A stretch of DNA of 40,825 nucleotides from an uncultured Collinsella sp. GTDB taxonomy: Bacteria > Actinomycetota > Coriobacteriia > Coriobacteriales > Coriobacteriaceae. Positions within the stretch are counted from its first letter, which is position 1. Each line of letters opens with the position of its first letter. Shown piece after piece: positions 36,867 through 40,825 of this stretch. The stretch lies in the NCBI GenBank assembly GCA_902475445.1, contig CABRZN010000007.1, positions 1 to 40,825 of the forward strand, read 5' to 3'. The notes under the pieces were generated by a model that was not told where the DNA came from, did no database searches, and saw nothing but the letters and a program-made list of their open reading frames with translations. Both the position numbers and the translations under genes were made by a program.

Positions 36867-36948
36867 CAATAAGGGCGGCGTGAACAGCTCCCAGGGACAT
36901 AGGGGCACGGCAGAGCTGTTCACGCCGCCCTTATTGTTAGGCACGAGC
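36855..36948. repeat. Perfect 36-bp inverted repeat joining the DUF4234 3' end and the DUF2752 5' end
   Basis: Left arm 36855-36890 (begins GCTCGTGCCTAACAATAAGG) and right arm 36913-36948 (its exact inverse complement) flank a 22-nt loop with AGGGACATAGGGGCAC. The left arm includes the last three sense codons and the TAA of the DUF4234 gene. The right arm covers coding-like sequence upstream of the DUF2752 gene. Confidence 0.92.
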
Positions 36949-36983
36949 TCTACCTGCTCGACATTGGCTGCATTTTTCGATTG

Positions 36984-37334
36984 ATGACGGGCGTTCCTTG
37001 TCCGGGATGCGGCATGACGAGGGCGTGGCTGGCGGCGCTGCGCCTCGATTATGCGGCTGCCTTTGCCTACCATCCGCTGTTTTGGGTGGTGCCGATTGCG
37101 TTTGTGCTCGCGTTCGTGCGCGAGGAGGTGGCATCGAGCAAGCTAAAGCGTGGTATCGACATTGCGGTCACCGTGTTGTGCGTGCTGGTCGTCGTCGTAT
37201 GGATCGTGCGCCTCATCAATCCGGCAGATGCCGGTCTGCTCTTTGGCGGCTATGCGCCCGCCGGAGTTCCCGACGATATCATCCACCTCGAACCCTCACG
37301 CTGGCTCACCATCCTTCGCTCTTACCTGGCGTGA
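36984..37334 (+). CDS. DUF2752-family membrane protein, probably 5'-truncated
   Basis: The frame has the DUF2752 signature MTGVPCPGCGMTRAWLAALR with its Cys-x2-Cys pair, then membrane segments HPLFWVVPIAFVLAFVRE and IAVTVLCVLVVVVWIVRLIN. Upstream in the same frame the codons still read as protein (HELYLLDIGCIFRL), as in longer family members. However, there is no ATG or GTG before a stop at 36900, and the TTG at 36981 or ATG at 36984 has no ribosome site. The missing part coincides with the right arm of the 36-bp inverted repeat. So this is either a shortened gene (116 aa) or a pseudogene broken by the rearrangement. Confidence 0.6.
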   Translation: MTGVPCPGCGMTRAWLAALRLDYAAAFAYHPLFWVVPIAFVLAFVREEVASSKLKRGIDIAVTVLCVLVVVVWIVRLINPADAGLLFGGYAPAGVPDDIIHLEPSRWLTILRSYLA

Positions 37335-37367
37335 CGGAGGACGCGCTAGAAAAACGGTCGACACATA

Positions 37368-37404
37368 AGCGGGGGCGAACGTTGAGATAACGTCCGCCCC
37401 CGCT
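37368..37404. terminator. Bidirectional terminator between DUF2752 and M20 peptidase genes
   Basis: AGCGGGGGCG (37368-37377) and CGCCCCCGCT (37395-37404) are perfectly complementary, with ACGT/ACGT pairing inside the loop. TTTGCTTT follows on the plus strand. Confidence 0.8.
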
Positions 37405-37440
37405 TTGCTTTAGCCAGGCTGTTATGGATGGGCGTGACGG

Positions 37441-38904
37441 CTACTCGTCGCGCTTTTCCTCGTGGCGAGCGGCGGCGCGGGCTTCGTGGATGCCCTTGAT
37501 TGCGGCATGGCGAGCCGTGCGGGCATCATGGATGGCGTCACGAGCCTCGGCGGTCGTCGCCTTGGCAGAGCGCAACTTGGCGGCCAGATCGGGGTTGGTT
37601 TCGGCGACCGCGGTGATCGCGGGGCCGTCGAGCTCCTCTTGCGTGGGCTCGGCCAAAAAGTCGATGGCATATTGGGCGGCCACCATGGAGCCCTTGGCCA
37701 GTACCGACTCGTCAATCTTGTAGAAGCAAGAATGTTGGGCGTACGTGGCGCCAATCTGGGGGTTGCGCGTGCCAACAAAGGCGAGCACACCCGGTACGCG
37801 GCGCAGGTACTCCGAAAAATCCTCACCCGAGAGTGTGCCGCGATAATGGCCTTGACCGGTGGGGCCCAGGCATTTGATTACTGCCTGGCGGCAGCGCTCG
37901 CTCGAGGCGGCATCGTTTTCGACCTTATAATTAGCGATGGTGTAGTCGGTGAGCTCTGCCTCGGCGCCCAAGGCGGCCGCGGTATGCTCCACGATGCGAC
38001 GCATAAGCTCCGGCATTTCCTCGTGGGTCGAATCTCCGTAGGTGCGCACCGTGCCGGCGAGGTAGGCCGTGCCGGCGATAACGTTGCGCGCGGTGCCGCC
38101 GTGCAGCTCGCCGACGGTGATGACAGCCGGCTCATAGGGGCTGATCTCGCGCGAAACGATGGTCTGCAGGGCATTGACGATCTCGGCGGCAACCATGACG
38201 GCGTCGTGACCTCGCTGGGGCATGGCGCCATGGCACGAGGTGCCGCGGACGTCGATGCGGAACCAGTCGGTATTGGCCATGCGCGGACCGGGCTCGCAGC
38301 TCACGGTGCCGGCGTCGACCTCACTCCAGATGTGCGCGGCGTAGGCGCCATCGACGCCGTCGAGCACGCCCGTGCCGATCATGAGTTTGGCGCCCTGGCC
38401 GTTTTCCTCACTGGGCTGGAAGACGATGCGGACTTCGCCGTGGATGTCGTCGGTCATATGGCGCAGGATCTGCAGCGTGCCGAGCATCATGGCGATGTGG
38501 CAGTCGTGGCCGCAGGCGTGCATGCAGCCCTCGTTGACGCTGGCGAAATCCTCGCCGGTCTGCTCGGTGACGGGCAGGGCGTCGATGTCGGCGCGCAGCA
38601 GGATGCGGCGGCGCGGCGTGCCGTCCTCGCGATAGGCGTCGGGCGCGGTGCCGCGAAGGGTCGCCACAAGGCCCGTCTTAAGGGGACGCTCGTAGGGGAT
38701 ATTCATGGCATCGAGCTGGTTGGCGATGTCGGAAGTCGTGCGCTCCTCGGCAAGGCTCAGCTCTGGGTGCTTATGGAAGTGCCGGCGCTGCTTGATGATA
38801 TAGGGTTCAAACTCGGTAGCGATATCTTTGATGGCTGCGGTGACGTCGTCAGCCGCGCGAGCCTCGGTCGCCGCCATAATCTGCTGTGCCTTGGTCTTCG
38901 TCAT
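37441..38904 (-). CDS. M20-family metallopeptidase/amidohydrolase
   Basis: This is a 487-aa enzyme of the M20D (IAA-amino-acid hydrolase/HipO-like) family, which cleaves N-acyl or peptide bonds with a di-metal site. Motifs: RRHFHKHPELSLAEERTT, LLRADIDALPVTEQTGEDFA, CMHACGHDCHIAMMLG (metal Cys/His pair), VFQPSEENGQGAKLMI with the catalytic Glu, and a dimerisation domain with GTSCHGAMPQRGHDAV. The C-terminal 65 residues (from about AEPTQEELDG) are an added Ala/Arg/Glu-rich helical tail. The start at 38904 has AAGGAG 10 nt upstream; longer frames run into the divergent gene. The substrate is unknown. Confidence 0.9.
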   Translation of the reverse strand: MTKTKAQQIMAATEARAADDVTAAIKDIATEFEPYIIKQRRHFHKHPELSLAEERTTSDIANQLDAMNIPYERPLKTGLVATLRGTAPDAYREDGTPRRRILLRADIDALPVTEQTGEDFASVNEGCMHACGHDCHIAMMLGTLQILRHMTDDIHGEVRIVFQPSEENGQGAKLMIGTGVLDGVDGAYAAHIWSEVDAGTVSCEPGPRMANTDWFRIDVRGTSCHGAMPQRGHDAVMVAAEIVNALQTIVSREISPYEPAVITVGELHGGTARNVIAGTAYLAGTVRTYGDSTHEEMPELMRRIVEHTAAALGAEAELTDYTIANYKVENDAASSERCRQAVIKCLGPTGQGHYRGTLSGEDFSEYLRRVPGVLAFVGTRNPQIGATYAQHSCFYKIDESVLAKGSMVAAQYAIDFLAEPTQEELDGPAITAVAETNPDLAAKLRSAKATTAEARDAIHDARTARHAAIKGIHEARAAARHEEKRDE

Positions 38905-39069
38905 GGTCGATTTGCTCCTTGCTGGTTTTGCAAAATCGTACAAGCTCATTCCAGTATGCCACCTGCCACTTGGCCTGGCAAAGGTGCCGTTTGCCGCTTG
39001 GCGTTTTGTAGCTGGAGCGGGGGAGTACACTCGGGGGTGTTGAATTTCCTGCCAGAGATGGGGATGCCC

Positions 39070-40707
39070 ATGCAACATATCGATCGGATTATCCGCTCCA
39101 AGAACGTCTTTACCGCGCAAGACGGCGTCGATACCGCCCGTGAGCTGGCGATTGCCATCGCGGGCGACCGTATCGTCGCAGTCGGCAAGCCCGATGACGT
39201 GATTGCCGCCGCTCCCGCCGCCACGCCGGTTATCGATTACGGCGAGCAGTTTGTTTGCCCCGGTTTCCACGATGCGCACTTGCACTTCTTCCATACCTCG
39301 GTCGGCTCTTCGCCGTACATGCTCATGGATATGGGCACGTCCGAGGCGGCGTTGGTGCAGCATGCGCTCGAGTTTTCCCAGGGTCTGCCCGACGACGCTT
39401 GGGTGGTGACGCAGGGCTGGCGCGACTACCGCTGGGACCCGCCCGAGCATCCTACCAAGGCATCGCTCGATGCGGCCTTCCCCGATCGCTCCTGCGTTAT
39501 GTATTCGGGCGACGGGCACACGCTGTGGCTCAACAGCCGCGCACTCGAGGCGCTCGGCGTCACGCGCGACAGCGAGCCTCCGGCGGGCGGTAGCTACGAC
39601 AAGGATGCAAACGGCGAGCTCACGGGTATCGCTCACGAGGCAGCTGCTATGCAGCTGCTGCCGCGCTGCCTGGAGTGGCTGGGCGAGGACCGCATCGCGA
39701 GCGCTTACGCCGACCAGATGAAGCGCATGGCCGAGCAGGGCATCACCTCGATCTGCGATATGTCGCTCATGCCTATGCCGGGCTGCGATTTTATCCGCGA
39801 CGATGTCTACGACAAGCTACAGGCAGCCGGCAAGCTGGGCATTCGAGCTCATCTGTTCCCCACGTTGCTGGATGACCAATCGCGCTTAGAAGAACTGCAG
39901 ACCCGCTACGCGAACAATGCGCTGCTCTCGGCGCCTGGTTTTAAGCAGTTCTTCGATGGCGTCTCGAGCGAACACACGGCCTATCTCACCGAGCCCTATA
40001 CCAACCCGCGCTTCCCGGGCGACCAGGGCCGTCTGACAGTTCCTGCCGAGCGCATGCGTAAGCTGGTTCTGGCGGCTGCGGAGCGCGGGCACACCGTGCG
40101 CATCCACGTCATCGGCGACGGTGCCATCCATGCCGCGCTGGATATCTTCGAGGAAGCGGCCGATCTGTACGGCCTGCCCCAGCACGGCCATAACACACTC
40201 GAGCATCTGGAGAACCTCCTGCCCGAGGACATCGACCGCCTGCACAAGCTCAACGTGGTCGCCTCGAGCCAGCCCTGCCATATCACGCTCGACCCGGGTG
40301 GTCCGGAGCGCGACCTGGGGCTGGAACGCCGCCGCATCATGTGGCCGTTCGCGACCTATAAGCAGCGCGGCATCCGTCAAGCTTTCGGTACCGACAGCCC
40401 CATCACGGCCGTTACCAGCATGAACGTGCTCTACACGGCTATCACGCGCCAGGACCCCAAAAGCCACTGGCCCGAGGGCGGCTGGTTGCCGAGCGAGCGT
40501 ATCGACGCGGCAACAGCCCTGCGCAACTACACCCTGGGCAGCGCCTATGCAGCGGGCGACGAGCAAAGCCTCGGCAGCCTGGAACCCGGCAAATACGCCG
40601 ATCTGGTAGTCCTAGACCAAAACCCGCTCACCATCGACCCCCAAGAGCTCCAGGCTACCAAGGTGCAGGCCACCTATCTGGCAGGTAACTTGATCTACGA
40701 GCACTAA
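39070..40707 (+). CDS. YtcJ-like amidohydrolase
   Basis: This is a 545-aa metal-dependent hydrolase of the YtcJ/Amidohydro_3 group. Motifs: an N-terminal beta-domain IIRSKNVFTAQDG, the metal site FVCPGFHDAHLHFFHTS, GDGHTLWLNSRALEALGVTR, RIHVIGDGAIHAALDIFEEA, and the late FGTDSPITAVTSMNVLYTAI; the end LEPGKYADLVVLDQNPLTI is typical. Three in-frame ATGs (39058, 39064, 39070) compete; 39070 is chosen because GGGGATG lies about 5 nt upstream and homologues begin there. It is divergent from the M20 gene, with TACACT (39036-39041) as a possible -10. The substrate is unknown. Confidence 0.88.
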   Translation: MQHIDRIIRSKNVFTAQDGVDTARELAIAIAGDRIVAVGKPDDVIAAAPAATPVIDYGEQFVCPGFHDAHLHFFHTSVGSSPYMLMDMGTSEAALVQHALEFSQGLPDDAWVVTQGWRDYRWDPPEHPTKASLDAAFPDRSCVMYSGDGHTLWLNSRALEALGVTRDSEPPAGGSYDKDANGELTGIAHEAAAMQLLPRCLEWLGEDRIASAYADQMKRMAEQGITSICDMSLMPMPGCDFIRDDVYDKLQAAGKLGIRAHLFPTLLDDQSRLEELQTRYANNALLSAPGFKQFFDGVSSEHTAYLTEPYTNPRFPGDQGRLTVPAERMRKLVLAAAERGHTVRIHVIGDGAIHAALDIFEEAADLYGLPQHGHNTLEHLENLLPEDIDRLHKLNVVASSQPCHITLDPGGPERDLGLERRRIMWPFATYKQRGIRQAFGTDSPITAVTSMNVLYTAITRQDPKSHWPEGGWLPSERIDAATALRNYTLGSAYAAGDEQSLGSLEPGKYADLVVLDQNPLTIDPQELQATKVQATYLAGNLIYEH

Positions 40708-40825
40708 CCCCATCCGCATCGCCATTTTGCTGCACTGTCTTTTCTGAATGCCGGGACCGAATTAGTTAACCTGCCTCCCGTGTGGCTCCGGAGGGGCGGG
40801 GCATAAGGTTTATCGCGAGTTCCGC
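40708..40825. other. Downstream end of the window
   Basis: No gene start is seen. A weak GC inverted repeat (CCTCCC...GGAGGGG around 40774-40797) may end the amidohydrolase transcript; it has no T run. Confidence 0.3.

Noticed and set aside
37462..39069. Long plus-strand frame continuous with the amidohydrolase, 1081 codons in total
   Set aside because: The first 1.6 kb is antisense to the M20 peptidase, which has all its catalytic motifs. The true amidohydrolase begins near 39070 where homology and a ribosome site appear.

Overview
The window looks like chromosome of a gut Coriobacteriia species, most likely Collinsella or a close relative. The reasons are high-GC coding sequence with strong G/C third positions, a very large fused acyl-CoA dehydratase/activase, an AmaP-DUF2273-Asp23 operon, a LAQTG-anchored coiled-coil surface protein, an OPT-family transporter and the remnant of an aryl-sulfate sulfotransferase. 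The genus is an inference from gene content. No rRNA, tRNA, CRISPR array, integrase or transposase gene was seen.

Layout. 1-2045 (minus): a polar amino-acid ABC importer with binding lipoprotein, permease and a partial second permease. 2088-2620: a non-coding stretch with a dispersed repeat, a 12-codon leader-like ORF with its own terminator, and a cluster of three 55-nt hairpins. 2618-6208: a divergent 1-deoxyxylulose-5-phosphate-synthase-like enzyme (minus), then an HD-domain protein and a CmpB-like membrane protein (plus). 6407-8179: ammonium channel and PII protein. 8254-10279: a TetR regulator and MFS exporter with visible operators, AT-richer than the surroundings. 10389-11252: a HAD phosphatase whose start lies in a perfect inverted repeat. 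11253-11691: a small cassette bracketed by two related 29-bp palindromes, holding a 41-aa hydrophobic/basic peptide gene, an opposing promoter and an inverted repeat joining its 5' and 3' flanks. This is the best candidate for an undescribed system, a type I toxin-antitoxin locus. 11784-17297: a TetR-like regulator and the 1596-aa tandem-ASKHA/dehydratase fusion. 17398-17892: aryl-sulfotransferase pseudogene. 18083-20107: a small secreted or anchored protein and a DUF389 membrane protein. 20108-23524: a surface protein with a CAP domain, carrying a G9 tract that could switch it on and off. 23726-28464: OPT transporter (minus), coaX, dCMP deaminase, Nfu scaffold, lgt. 28599-33401: DUF6020-like membrane protein, yebC and the Asp23 envelope operon. 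33606-37334: YitT protein, two zinc-ribbon membrane proteins and a DUF2752 protein whose 5' end runs into a perfect 36-bp inverted repeat. 37441-40707: divergent M20 peptidase and YtcJ-like amidohydrolase.

A theme across the window is a set of palindromic intergenic elements placed against stop codons. They share a core like AAAGGGGACAGG...CCTTTG, while their outer arms differ from site to site but remain self-complementary. A 50-52 bp subfamily occurs three times with a conserved tail. They resemble REP-type elements that also act as terminators.
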